DNA from: Salticus scenicus
Lineage: Eukaryota > Arthropoda > Arachnida > Araneae > Salticidae
Reading direction: 5' to 3'
Assembly: GCA_963930645.1 (NCBI GenBank)
Contig: OZ005660.1
Coordinates: 202,768,927 to 202,832,926, forward strand
Length of the DNA: 64,000 nt
Part shown: positions 9,480-20,700 of the stretch, in pieces
Numbering within the stretch: position 1 is the first letter of the stretch
Layout: each line of letters begins with the position of its first letter
The notes under the pieces: model-generated
Databases searched by the model: none
What the model saw: the letters and a program-made list of their open reading frames with translations, nothing else
What the model was told of the DNA's origin: nothing
Made by a program: the position numbers and the translations under genes

Positions 9480-10010
9480 AGTATTTTACAAAAAAAGAGG
9501 CAGGTTCTAGTCGATGAATGTACACTATTTAGCTTAATTTCTTGAATCAATACAACAAAATTGTGATTTCAAGGAATATTCTAATTAGTCTAATTGTTAA
9601 TTCATCGAAAATTCTTGAAGCAGCATAATAAAACTGTCATTCATAACACAAAAGTCACTATTTGACGAATGTTCTAGAAGCAATCCAAGAAAACAGTCGC
9701 TTGTTCAACAAGAATAAAGCAAACAGCATCAAATACTCCACAGTCCAGGAATTTCGCTTATCCACGAACAAAGGAACTCAGTCTGGAGAGGGCAATCCCT
9801 CAAATTAGCTCTCTGAACAGCACAAACTCGCACTGACTACACTCTCACTGGCAGAAGTCAACTTACTTCTATTTATTCCTCGGTGATGGGGTTGGCAATA
9901 ATTCTGTCTAGAAACTCATGGAAAGTTCTAGATCTCGGCTTCTGTTCAACTCAGAGCCTTGAAACTACGGTAAACCTAAACTACCGTTTTTCGTCAAATT
10001 TGGTCGCCAA
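9480..10010 (-). repeat. Dispersed promoter-bearing repeat, copy 2
   Basis: Inverted relative to copy 1 (2500-2969). On the - strand it shows AGAAGCCGAGATCTAGAACT, then TTTCCATGAGTTTCTAGACA, a degenerate TATA (AATAAATAG, about 9869-9877) and several CAGT initiator-like sites. The paired blocks GAACTTTC and TTTCTAGACAGAA fit the nGAAnnTTCn heat-shock element pattern better than copy 1 does. Downstream leader sequence matches copy 1 as far as about 9660. Confidence 0.5.
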
Positions 10011-10084
10011 ATCGCAAAATTCGTCGTCAACGCTGGGCTTACTGGAAATGTCATCGATTTTCGTTTTGACTGTAAAAACAAGTG

Positions 10085-12105
10085 CTTCCGGCTCATTCGG
10101 AAGGGTAGGTTGATTTCTTTTTCCCCATCATGTAGCCGACATTGTGTTTGAAAATGGCGGCTAAAAATTATTAATGGGATTAGTAGAAATATTGATGTAG
10201 GCTATGTACATGTGGAGTTTTAAGCAAATCGGTTCATAAATACCTTTTTATGTGAATTTAAAATTTTCAAGTGGCCGGCACTTAGAAACAAGATGGCGGG
10301 CCAAATTGGCAAACAAGTATATCAAATGCATTTATTTGTGAGATAAGTCTACTTTACAAATTTAGTTCGAATTAATTCCGAATCTCAAAAGTCATCGTGT
10401 TGAAAAATTAAGTGGCCACCACTTGGATCAAAATGGCGGAGAAAGTTGCTTAGTGAACTAATCCAAGATATTTGTAAAATAAGTCCGCTGTCCAATTTTG
10501 GTTCGAATAAATTCAATATTACAAAAGGCAGCGTTCAAGTGGACGCAACTTGGAAACAAACTTGCCCACCGAAATCATAGCTGTTTGAATGATAAATCCA
10601 TTTTTCAACTTTTATTCGAATTGATTAAGTATTTCAAAAGTTACCGTGATTAAAAATTTTCAAGTGACCGCCACTTGGAAACAATATAATGGAGCAAGTT
10701 GCCCAGCAAACTCATCCAAGACATTTGAAGCACAGGTTCCCTATCCAACTTTGGTTCGAATCAGTGCAGTGTTTCAAAAGTTGTCGTTATGGCAAATTTT
10801 CAAGTGACCGCCACTTGGAAACAATATAATGGAGCAAGCTGCCCAGCAAGCTTATACAAGACATTTGAAGCACAGGTTCCCTATCCAACTTTGGTTCGAA
10901 TCAGTGCAGTGTTTCAAAAGTTGTCGTTATGGCAAATTTTCAAGTGGCAGTCTTAAGTGGCTGCAACTTGGAAACAAAATGGCGAAACGAAGAAGAAAGC
11001 GAAATCACCCAATATATTTGCATTGTTCAGCTTTAGTTCAAATTAAATCAGTATTTCAAAAATTATCGTGATAAGAAATTTTCAAGTGGCACCATGATTT
11101 CAAGTGGACACCACTTGGAAAAAAAAGCTGAGTGAGATGCCAGCGAACTCATCTGAGATATTTCAATGATAAATCCACTGCCCAAATTTGATGCGAATTG
11201 GTACAGTATTACAAAAGTTATCATAATGACAAATTTTCAAGTGGATTCTTTGAATTAAAATTGCGGATCAAGTCATTAAGTGAACTTATCCAAAATATTT
11301 GAACCATAAGTTAACTATTTAACTTTTGCTTAGTATTTTAAAAGTTATCGTGATGGCATATTTTCAAGTGGCAGCATGATTTCAAGTGGCCGCAACTTGG
11401 AAACAAGATGTCGGAACAAGTTGCCCAGTGAACACATCCAAGATAATTATATGATAATAATATAATATCACTGTCCAACTTTGGTTCGAATTGAATCAGA
11501 ATTTAAAACGCGTTATCAAGTTTATAAAGTTTCAAGTGGTAGCCTATTTCAAGTTGTCTCGCTTAGTTTATACCATCCGCACTTTGTTAAGAATGGCGGA
11601 TAAAGTTCATTAATAAACTTAGTTGTGAGCCTTAGTCTATGTATACATCAAAATTCAACCAGATACGTTTTTTACGGTGTAAATTTGAAATTTTCAAGTG
11701 GCCTCCACTTGAAAACCAAATGGCGGAGCAAGTTGATAAGCAAACTCTCCAAGATATTTATAAGATAAATTCACTGTCCAAATTTTGTTCGATTTGGAGT
11801 ATTATTTCGGAAGTTATAGTGATTTTAAATTTTCAAGTTCTAGCCTGATTTCAAGTGGCCGTGCTTAACTTAAGATATCCGCCACTTTGTTAGGCCACTT
11901 GAAAACAAAAAGTCGCAGCAACTTAGTTAACGAACTTATCCAAGATATTTATTATAAGATAAGTTCGCTGTCCAAATTTGGTTCGATTTGGAGTATTATT
12001 TCGAGAGTTATCGCGATGACAAAATTTTCATTATATGTAGATAGATAGATTTATAGATAAACGAAGTGATTGCAATAGGTCGATTTCTAAAGAAATCAAC
12101 CTAAT
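10085..12105 (+). mobile_element. Tandem-repeat element, family D (HINE-like, complete)
   Basis: The 5' end is a palindrome CTTCCG...CGGAAG (10085-10103), then AGGTTGATTTCT (10107-10118). The body has roughly 13 diverged tandem units of about 120-190 bp. Each carries CAAGTGGCCGCCACTTGGAA, usually ATGGCGGA, then a TTTGGTTCGAAT...TTTCAAAAGTTATCGTGAT block. Two neighbouring units (about 10660-10797 and 10798-10935) are nearly identical, marking a recent duplication. A short GATA microsatellite (about 12039-12056) precedes the 3' hairpin AGGTCGATTTCT-AA-AGAAATCAACCT (12077-12102). The hairpin's 3' arm is the perfect 12-nt complement of the 5' motif. No open frame of substance. Confidence 0.7.
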
Positions 12106-12329
12106 AGTTTCACTGCGACAAGATAATCAATGAAGGGGAAAATATTTATTCCGTTGTAACAATATAAAATCACAAAATACACTTTTGTGCATTCATTTCA
12201 TCAATTTTACCTGTATAAACAATTACTAAATTAATCATAAACAAACGTACATGCAGAGCTGCAACTTTTTAATTAATTCATAACATTGTTTGTATCCGCC
12301 TATTTTTCACACCATGTTCTTTGTACAGT
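12106..12329. other. Non-genic
   Basis: AT-rich sequence without recognisable features. Confidence 0.4.
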
Positions 12330-12631
12330 AATTGTGGGGGTCGGGGCAGGAAAGGGCCAAGCCACATTTGGCTCAGGTTTAGTATAGGGCACCCATTATG
12401 AAAAGTATTGATTCGTGACAAGATACGAATACACGTTTTCGTAACGTATTTGTACCGGAGCTCCGTTTTCGTGGACGGCCGCCCATGTGTGTATGTTATA
12501 TTAGATTGGAATATCCTATTGGAAAGGTAGAAATGTTTCTTGATTTTTTGCAAAAATTTGGTTTTGCGACTATTACCCGAATATCATTTTCATGCATTTT
12601 TAGATTCATGCATGAGAGAGTAGCTGCATGT

Positions 12632-12662
<31 letters not shown>

Positions 12663-13080
12663 CCCATCAACATGTTTTTGTTTTTAAAATCGGATGATTG
12701 GTTCAAAAGACATTAAATAAAAACTCCATTTTAACTTTAAAATTACTTAAAAGGAAAAATAAATCACTGGATGTTACTACTTCCTCATACATGAATCTAA
12801 AAATGCCTGAAATATATGATATTCGGAAAATGGTCGCTAAACTACATTTTTTCAAAAAATCAAAAAACACCTCTTTCTCTCCGATACCATATACTAATAC
12901 AACATAAAATACACACACGAGTGGCCGGCACAAAAAAAAAAAAAAAAAAAAAAAAAAAGTTACGTTATGAATAGTTTACCAAAATATGTGTCGATATCCT
13001 CTTATCACGTCACGAATCGACGAAGATGAACTAAATGTGGCTTGGTATTTTCTTGCCTCGAATTCCCCGCAATTTTCTCC
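12330..13080. repeat. Foldback element with ~300-bp diverged arms
   Basis: 12330-12640 and 12745-13075 are inverted copies at roughly 75 percent similarity by eye. They share GCCAAGCCACATTTGG/AAATGTGGCTTGG, GTCACGAATC and TTTTTAGATTCATG stretches. A poly-T tract (12636-12662) and a poly-A tract (12931-12957) lie within it. Target duplications were not found. It encodes nothing. Confidence 0.6.
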
Positions 13081-13309
13081 ACTATGTAAATATGATTACA
13101 TAAAAAAAAATATTTCTCTTCTAAAATAGTAGTATGAAAAAAATAGCGGGTACTTACAATGTTGGGAAACAAATTGAAAAGTTAGCAGCACTGCACATGA
13201 ATATAAAAATTAATTACCCAATAAAACATAATTAAATCATTGTATAAAATTGTGCAATAAATCAGTGTATAGAAAGGATGTTTGTGCATTTTATGAGGGT
13301 TTTTTTTTA

Positions 13310-13467
13310 GGACTGAGGGCCTATTAGTCTCAATCTGGGATTTTTGCGTTGTCGTTTCCGATAGTTGGACATTTGTCGAAATCTAAAATTTATCGAAAAT
13401 ATAATTGAATAATTTGAAAGCAATGTTATAATTTGAAAAAAAAAAAAAAACTAATAGTCCTCCGTCC
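13310..13467 (+). mobile_element. 158-bp TA-flanked MITE, copy 2
   Basis: Same family and same length as 8804-8961, in opposite orientation. It is flanked by TA at 13308-13309 and 13468-13469. One end (GGACTGAGGGCCTATTAGT) is more diverged than the other (ACTAATAGTCCTCCGTCC). Confidence 0.7.
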
Positions 13468-14480
13468 TAAACTAAATTCTGCTATTGCCACAATTTCATC
13501 AAAATCTTTTTATTATTATTATTATTATTATTATTGAAAGAAAAAGAAAAGAAAATTAATAATAATCAGTACCGTTACAAGCGATATCGAAAAAGTTTTT
13601 TTTTTTTTAAATAATTTTGAGTTAGGAAATAAGAAGTGCGCGAGCAATATGAAATAAAAATAAGTAAAAAAATGAATTTAATGGTTTAATGTTTATATAA
13701 AACAAGATCGCGTGCTATCTTAAAAAATAGATGTAAAATTTAAAGTTTAATTTTTTTGGCAACAATTATAAATTAAAATAAATAATTTAATAAAAGTTTA
13801 GAAGTTAGAATTTCTAATTTTATTTATTGCTTATTTTAAGTGATAGATCTACAACATAAAAAAAATTAGGGTATTTTTAAGTGATGCGAATTAGACAAAT
13901 GTTGGTGTAATAATTTTTTTGGTTTAATGTTTTACTATTTCATTGGCGCTGAGCATTAAAATAGCTATTAAAATAGTGAAACATGGCGCACAAGTTCAAT
14001 ATATATACGTATATATACATATCATTTTATGCTGAACTGTAGCATTTTATTTTGTAAATTGTATTTATCTCGCACTTAAAAAATCGATACCAATTTTCTT
14101 TCTTTCTTTCTTTTTTTCTTTTTCTTTTTTTTTTTTTTTAATTATGACAAAATAAATAAATAAAAAGTCATTATCAACATAGCGACTAAAATTTAAAATT
14201 CGTTCATAGGGATCCTATACTAAAACAGTACTGCGCTGCGGAAGCATAAAAACTAACCGTCAGTTATCAATTTTATTTTATTATTATTGAAGGAAAAAGA
14301 AAAGAAAATTAATAATAATCAGTATCGTTACAAGCGATATCGAAAAAGTTTTTTTTTAATAATTTTGAATTAGGAAATAAAAAGTGCGCGTGAAATAATA
14401 TGAAATAAAAATAAGTAAAAAAATGAATTTATTGGTTTAATGTTTTTATTTTTCGGGGGCTGCTCATGCATATAAAAAAT
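13468..14480 (+). repeat. Direct repeat pair of about 180 bp
   Basis: About 13535-13715 and 14288-14450 are near-identical direct copies. They share GTTACAAGCGATATCGAAAA, GCGCG and ATGAATTTA/TTGGTTTAATGTT. Both belong to the repeat flanking the 158-bp MITE. The sequence between them is AT-rich with no gene. Confidence 0.6.
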
Positions 14481-14616
14481 GCGTATTAAAACGAGTCGAA
14501 GAAGGAAGCGAAATAAGTATTGAGTTATATTACGATAAATACGATATATAATATGATACGATATATTAGACTTATCGTCCAGGGTTAGTAGGCATTTTCG
14601 TTGAAAGAAATAGTTT

Positions 14617-14702
14617 GTTCGTTCGGTACAACTTGCACATTAGTCCCGTGAGGTACAACTTTCACTTTAGTCCCGTCAGGTACAACTTGCACATTAGTCC
14701 CC
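14617..14702 (+). repeat. Three 33-bp tandem repeats
   Basis: The unit GGTACAACTTGCACATTAGT followed by CCCGT-AG/-CA is repeated about 2.6 times with few changes. Function unknown. Confidence 0.7.
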
Positions 14703-16704
14703 TTTAAATATAGGTTTTTTTTTTTTTTTTTAATCATCTTACGCTTGAATTTTTTTTTTTTTTTTGTCTGAAAATTGGGAATGATGTGATGTATGTTTAT
14801 ACATTTACAAAGGTCTTTATTTTAACTTTCTACCTGTTTCACATGCATTGTACATGGCGGAAAAAAAAAAGCAAAATCAAGGTTCCCATTAAAACGCGAA
14901 ATCGCGAGAATCCCGCATGTTTTTTTTTATTTTATTTTTTATTCTCACTTAAAAATTTAAATATTATGAAAAATTCACGCACTTTCTTGTTTTTCAGAAA
15001 TCGATAAAAAAAAAACCATTAAAATTTTTTATTAATCATTTCTTTTTAGACTTATATTTGTCCTATGATAGAAAAAACATGGTGACAAACAAACCGGGCC
15101 CTAATCTACTTAAGTATATTCTTGGTTCCCCTCCCCCCCCCCCCAATAAATTCAATCAAATACAGGTAAAAAAAAAAAAAAAAAAAATTGTTATTCTAAA
15201 AAAGGCAAATGCGCCTAACATTTCATAAACACAGTTTGAAATCCGTTCGAGAAGAAAAAACTGCTTTTGTGAGTAGGAATTAGACTCTAATTATTTCTGC
15301 TCTACGTTCACTATTCGAAAACTAGGGGAAAAAATCGCATTAATTCAAGATTTAAATTCTGTGGGTACTTGTGCAAGACCTCTTACTATTATTCAAAGTT
15401 TATTTGGGGGGTCTCAATTAATTTTCAGAAATCTCACATAGTTTTTAAAAGTCTCACTTTATTTTCTAGGAAGGGTCGAAATTATCACCCAATGTTTTCC
15501 TCTGATGAGAATCCTGGCAATTATAAAGGTAAAAAGAAGTAAAAATTAAAGAAATTTCACCTGAAATCAGTCAGAAAATATACGCGAAAAAAAAAAGGCA
15601 GAGCAGGAAGGGGTACAGCTCAGGGCTCTGGATTCTTCGACGGGGTAATCTAATTCCTGTGTATTACGTGACCACCGCGGTTTTAGGTGGAAAAAAATAA
15701 AAAATGAAAAAGGGAAGGGGATTTTAAAAAATCACACCAAAAAAAAAAAAAAAAAAAAAAAATCAACTGAAACCGGTACAAAAATGTACGAAAAATAGTC
15801 AAGAGAAAAAAATAAATAATAATAAAAAAAAAAAAACTCCAAAAATCAATAAATGTAAGACGTAGGGCTCCAAAATCATCAATAGAGTTGCTAAATCCCG
15901 CACACATGACATCTCGCGCATAATATATGACATTTTACTTAAATTGTGTGACTACATTTTATCGACAAATGATGATGAAATGACGTAAAAAAAGGGAAAA
16001 AAATCAAAAAGCGATACTCGAGAATATCCTACAGAATGTAAAGATAGTCAATGAAATTAACTCCACTCTTCAAATAAGAAAATAACCACAAGTATGTATA
16101 ATTTATCTCTTTGTGATAAGAATTGCAAATTACAAGTTGCCCGCATACTTGTCAGCTACCTGCACAATAAAATTGTCAATGTATTTTCATATAATGAATA
16201 TGTAAAGGATGAATGGCAACAGAAAAAAAAAATCTCGATGCTGCGTTCATCACTGAAAAATACGATGTAACAATGTAACAATAGAGTAACGATGGAACTC
16301 CTTTGAGTAACGTAATCGAACAATGGAAAATAATTATTTTTGTATTACAAAAAAAAAAAAAAAAAAAAAAAACGATGTGGGTGGATTTTTAGAATCGCAA
16401 ATTATTCCTAATTAATGTTATTAAGCTGTAAAATGCACCGAAAGATTTATGTTGAATGAAGATGATTGATGTTGTGATTAAGGTTCAGGCCAGCATGAAG
16501 ACATTTGTTATCTAGTTAACAAATGTCGCCGAAATCACAACATAAATCACAAATTTATCGCGTAAAATATTTCTGCAAACTACTTTTATTTTTCTATTTA
16601 ATCTACTAATTAGCGCATTACAAAATATTTATTAAAATTATTATTTATTAAAATTCATTTCCATGATGAACGCAGATGAGTTTCATCTTTGGAGTCCGTA
16701 GTAC
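14703..16704. other. Non-genic, homopolymer-rich
   Basis: Many A and T homopolymers (for example near 14717, 14751, 15172, 15739, 16350) give lysine- or phenylalanine-rich open frames that are not genes. A small palindrome at 16470-16545 contains ACATTTGTTA...TAACAAATGT flanked by TTGTGATT/AATCACAA. Nothing else is recognised. Confidence 0.5.
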
Positions 16705-16708
16705 TTAA

Positions 16709-17238
16709 CCCATTAGGCGCAGCTCCCGCTGCGGAAATAATTTTTTTTTTTTAATTTTTTTCTCTGTAAGTAATTAAGATATTTTTTTTTTTCTTTTTAC
16801 ATTAAATATTGAAACTCCTAGCTTCGTTGGTAATTTTTTCAAAAAGTTTGTAATGTAACTTCCATTTTTTTTTCAATTATTCAAACAAAGATGTTTGTTT
16901 TTCTGCAAAACATCAGTGAAGAAAAAAAAAATCAGCAAAAATATTTCATTCGAGTACAGAGGTTTAAAACAATGGATATCAAATAAAACAATTTTTTTCT
17001 TAAAAAATAACAGACAGGGATCAAGAAAACTAATTTGAAAGGATTTTGCATTATTTCAACATGTGTTCTACCCCACTTAGGTGTCAAATCTCCCATTTTG
17101 GAAACACATCATATCTTCTAACAAAATATTTTTTTTGTAATTATTTAAACTATCTATGATTAGAAATGCACATTGGAACCCAAAATATACAAAACTTCAT
17201 AAAATTTCAGTTGGATTGATATAGCGGCTTTTAATGGG
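16709..17238. mobile_element. piggyBac-like MITE, 530 bp, TTAA-flanked
   Basis: TTAA at 16705-16708 and 17239-17242. The ends begin CCCATTAGGCGC and CCCATTAAAAGCCGC (reverse strand), so the inverted repeat is short but starts with the CCC typical of piggyBac. The interior is AT-rich and non-coding. Confidence 0.6.
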
Positions 17239-17456
17239 TTAATGTCGAAATAAACAAACAAACAATAAATAAATGTTATGCCGACATCTAAGAATTTTTT
17301 ATTTTTTTATTTTTTACTGAAAAACCTCGGAAAAAAAAATACCCATATTAAAAATTCACACCCTTGGGGAGGGGAGGGGGGTATTTTCCCCTTATGGAGG
17401 GAGGAGGAGTGATACCTCTACATATACACAAAATATTTTTCCTTATTGAATATTCC

Positions 17457-17494
<38 letters not shown>

Positions 17495-17595
17495 ATTATT
17501 TAATTTGACATTGATGGATTAAAAATAATTCTTAATACATTTAGTATACGAAAATTTGGCCTATACTGCCATACTAAAAATTATGAAAATAATCT
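17239..17595. other. Non-genic; (AT)n microsatellite
   Basis: A G-rich run lies at 17366-17380 and an AT run at about 17460-17490. No gene. Confidence 0.5.
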
Positions 17596-18535
17596 GGTGT
17601 GTCACTCACCTGACTTTCTCTTACCTTGAAATTTAATACTATAAATACAGATTGGAGATTAAGGGGTGAGATAACGAGTACTGGTATCCAAACCTATGCT
17701 AACACAATTCAAAGTAGGCTTCGGAACAACTTTATTTTACAAATAATTCTATGTGAGGTGGGCCAAAAGTTCATTTAAGTTTCATTTAAAGTTCATTTAA
17801 AGTTCATTTAAAAGTTCATTTAAAAAGTTTCATTTTCTCTCACAAGTTTTACACGCAGCATTCCTTAAATCTTATCAACCTTGAACAAACTTTTCTACAA
17901 CACACGTGTTAACTTCAAAATACAACATTTGAATCGCCTGAAATTATTTATTTTAAACAAGCGATGAATATTAAGCTTTAAAAAATGCATTATTTACCAT
18001 ATGGCTATGCGGAATTAATTTCAATTCCTGAGCAGCTTTCCTGGACATAGTAAAATATTATAGTAAAGCACTTCCACTAAAAATAAAAAATAATGTTATG
18101 GCTTAAATATTGGAAGCCCTGCATATCTTCTGAAAGTTGTGTACACTTCACATGGTGCACATAAATATAATCCTATATTAATAACACATGGCATGACCTG
18201 AAGTACACTTCCATCAATTTTCATGTACTGTCACACTATAATCTAGTTCTTTTCTGTAGCCCTGAAAACGAACAGTGAATGATTTCTATACCATATCCTA
18301 CATGAAACATGTTTTTACGCATATAAATATATATATTTGTTTCATTTAGTTTAGTGCAGTCTATAGATGTTAAACTCTACTTACCACTTACCTGCAATTT
18401 CCCCCATAGACGTTATGTATTTGTATTCTCTTGGGTGTCCCTGTACACGAACCATTTGCTTGATCTCAACGAAAAGTTTAGTGTAGCATCACTATGTGAT
18501 ACACATTATGTAGAATACCAAGTTTGGACTTTCTG

Positions 18536-18575
<40 letters not shown>

Positions 18576-18760
18576 TTGAGATATGCTGATAACGGACATG
18601 CACACACAGATAAACACACAAACACACACAGAAACTAACTGCTAAAAGCATGATTTTCGGATTTAGGAGACCTCAAAACGTGTAAATATAACAAAAACTC
18701 AATTATGAAAATTTGATCCAAAAACAATACTTTCTCAACCTTATGGGTAAGAGAAAGTAA
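17596..18760 (+). mobile_element. Tandem-repeat-type element, family F (HINE-like)
   Basis: The 5' end has palindrome GGTG...CACC (17596-17610), followed by ACTTTCTCTTACC (17613-17625). The 3' end has hairpin ACTTTCTC...GAGAAAGT (18729-18758), whose 3' arm GGTAAGAGAAAGT (18746-18758) is a perfect 13-nt complement of the 5' motif. It is preceded by TA and CA microsatellites (18537-18566, 18599-18630) and by CCTCAAAACGTGTAAA, as in families A and B. The middle has one decayed family A-like block (CTTGGGTGTCCCTGTA near 18430). Short TTCATTTAAA repeats lie at 17773-17830. Confidence 0.65.
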
Positions 18761-19035
18761 AAATTGAATGACAGCGCCATCAGTTGTGTGATCGGTCCCC
18801 AAATTTAACGAGCATCAATTTCAAGATTCAACTAAATATCAAGTTAATTTCTGCCATTGGAAATACAGCGTCCAGAAAATTTTTGACGAACACGCACACA
18901 TACACAGACATTTTCTAATAATTGTCCAATCGTGTTCAGAACAATTCAAAACGTGTAAATCCATCGAAAATCGGATATCGAAAACTTTTACGAACCTAAT
19001 ACTTTCTTTTTATATAGAGGACAATTCAAAACCCA
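18761..19035 (+). mobile_element. Family B element, 3' part only, abutting family F
   Basis: Begins right after the family F terminus. It matches the inner part of family B (GGTCCCCAAATTTAACGA, compare 29310-29340 reversed). It then has a CA microsatellite, ACATTTTCTAATAATTGTCC, and CAAAACGTGTAAATCCATCG. The terminal hairpin is decayed (ACTTTCTTTTTATATAGAGG). It looks like a second 3' end fused behind the first. Confidence 0.55.
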
Positions 19036-19305
19036 ACATATAAACTTTTAAAGGAGGTATGGCCCATTACAAGGATTGAAAATTGCATAGGAACTTATAG
19101 CCACAAACGTCATTTTAACCCTTTAAGAACTGAACATTTATGGTTATTTAACGGTAAACTTCGCATATGAGCATTGGCTTTTGTGAATTGCATTTGCAAC
19201 TAAACGTTATATTGCCCGTAAAATCGATATATCACCTCTTTTTATATAAACATTAACATCTAAAAACGTTTAGTTGAAAATTCAGTATACAAAAGCCACG
19301 CTTAT
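19036..19305. other. Non-genic
   Basis: No recognisable feature. Confidence 0.4.
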
Positions 19306-19339
19306 TTGTGTGTTTTACTGCTAAAAATTCGAATCCATA

Positions 19340-19560
19340 TCCATAAAACGGGGCAGGTAGCCAGAGCCTCAGAAAGGTTGGACTTCTCTGGGATCCTCTT
19401 GGTCTGGTGCCTCGCCTTCGACCAATCTGGCTTGAGAGACCCTGCCAGTAGCTACACTACCGCCGGCATAGCTCTCAGGTTCAAAGGCACACGCAAACTG
19501 CTGCAGTACGGCAAAGTGGGATCACCATCGCAGCGGTTTCGTCTTTCCACAAGGTAAAAG
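19340..19560 (+). repeat. GC-richer segment, probable retroelement remnant
   Basis: Base composition jumps to near 55 percent GC. It includes GTAGCCAGAGCCTCAGAAAG and CTACACTACCGCCGGCATAG. An 83-codon frame exists, but I do not recognise its product. Its position directly before an RNase H remnant suggests it belongs to the same retroelement; this is inference. Confidence 0.35.
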
Positions 19561-19564
19561 AACA

Positions 19565-19785
19565 GAACAATTCAAAGTTGATGCATGTAAAATATCCTCA
19601 AACTTCGCCTGCGAGCTTCTTGCTATTCAAAATGCTTTGAACGAATATTTTAATCTTCAAAAAACAGAGAAGGCAAAGGGACTTGTCTTCTTCAGCGACT
19701 CCAAACCTGCCCTTCAGGCAATTCAAAAAGAAGACTCGGGACTTGTGCTGAACATACACAACATACTAATGCAAGTGTCTGAATT
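19565..19785 (+). pseudogene. RNase H domain fragment of a non-LTR retrotransposon
   Basis: A single frame reads FKVDACKISSNF-ACELLAIQNAL, then GLVFFSDSKPALQAI. ACELLAI..AL matches the helix carrying the catalytic Glu, and FSDSKPALQAI matches the strand carrying the second catalytic Asp, of RNase H domains in arthropod non-LTR elements. The frame continues to 19900, but similarity ends near NIHNILMQ. It is an isolated fragment without reverse transcriptase nearby. Confidence 0.65.
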
Positions 19786-19789
19786 TCTA

Positions 19790-19990
19790 AAGTGTCTGAA
19801 AATTCCAAAGCGTTTGCTGTCTGAAAATTCGCGTATTTATGTGTTTCAGACATTTTTGTGTCTAAATTGGTATTTCAGACATATTTCTGTCTTAAATTAA
19901 GATATCTATAACGCCTAATCTATATTTTAAGACATTTACGTGTCTTAAATGCCGTTTCAGTTGCTTTTATGTCTTATTTTAAGACCCTTT
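19790..19990 (+). repeat. Cluster of AGACAT/GTCT short hairpins
   Basis: Four short imperfect palindromes follow one another: CAGACATTTTTGTGTCTAAA, CAGACATATTTCTGTCTTAA, TTAAGACATTTACGTGTCTT and TGTCTTATTTTAAGAC. Each can fold into a hairpin with a 5-8 bp stem. They are spaced roughly 35-60 bp apart. I know of no named element with this arrangement. Confidence 0.55.
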
Positions 19991-20129
19991 TGTTTGTATT
20001 GCAGTGTGATTTTGTAAGGGAAACATATATTCATGCGTAACTCAGCAGTAAATTATCTTAGGAAGGAGATTTTCAATGTGTGGGCCAATTGTATGCATCT
20101 AACTCATAATATAAAAATATTTTGCGAAA

Positions 20130-20290
20130 TTCCCTCCTCCTTCTTTCCTTTAAGAGCGAGTCGGGGGAGGGGATTTAAAAAACACGTCTCAAAACATAAC
20201 TCTGCTTCATATAATCTCAGGTTCCCAATTTTTAAATGTGTCGGTTAGGTATATGTGTATGCAACATTCACTATAAAAGGATTTTCTGAA
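20130..20290 (+). repeat. Single unit of tandem family E
   Basis: GCGAAATTCCCTCCTCC, TTTAAGAGCG, a G-rich tract, then CATAACTCTGCTTC and AATCTCAGGTT. This order matches units in the array at 23280-24160. Confidence 0.55.
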
Positions 20291-20639
20291 GTGTGGTGAG
20301 TGGGAAAATCGAAGGTAGCAATAACTTTAACTTAGATTTTGACTGATTTGAATGATTTTTTTTTTTTTTTTTAAGATATTAATGATATGGTATTTTGAGA
20401 ATTCTTTTCAATATAATGGCCAGCGTAGTGGGCAAAGCCTGCTACTATGTTATATATTTGAAATGTTTACATTTCATTAGTAAGTTGTCCTCAGAAATCA
20501 CAGAAGTGTGATAATGTGGAGGATAAAGTTATTTAAAATTCATTAATAAATGAATTAATTTAACATACCTAGAGCTATTATAGAATATATATATACAGAA
20601 AGAGATAGATATAATAATGCCACACGCACACACAAAAAA

Positions 20640-20700
20640 AAAGCACATACGCATACACAAGCGGGCCCTGATTAACTTCATGTTAGGCCCCGGGGAACAC
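20640..20700. mobile_element. hAT-family terminal fragment
   Basis: GGGCCCTGATTAACTTCATG and GGCCCCGGGG resemble the ends of the hAT element at 48421-48851 and the fragment at 63827. No target duplication was located. Confidence 0.35.

Noticed and set aside
15501..15530. CTGATGA at about 15502 as a hammerhead core
   Set aside because: No paired stem II and no GAAA box follow.
16470..16545. Small palindrome ACATTTGTTA...TAACAAATGT as a terminator or attachment site
   Set aside because: Short palindromes are common in this AT-rich DNA and no element boundary or gene supports a function.
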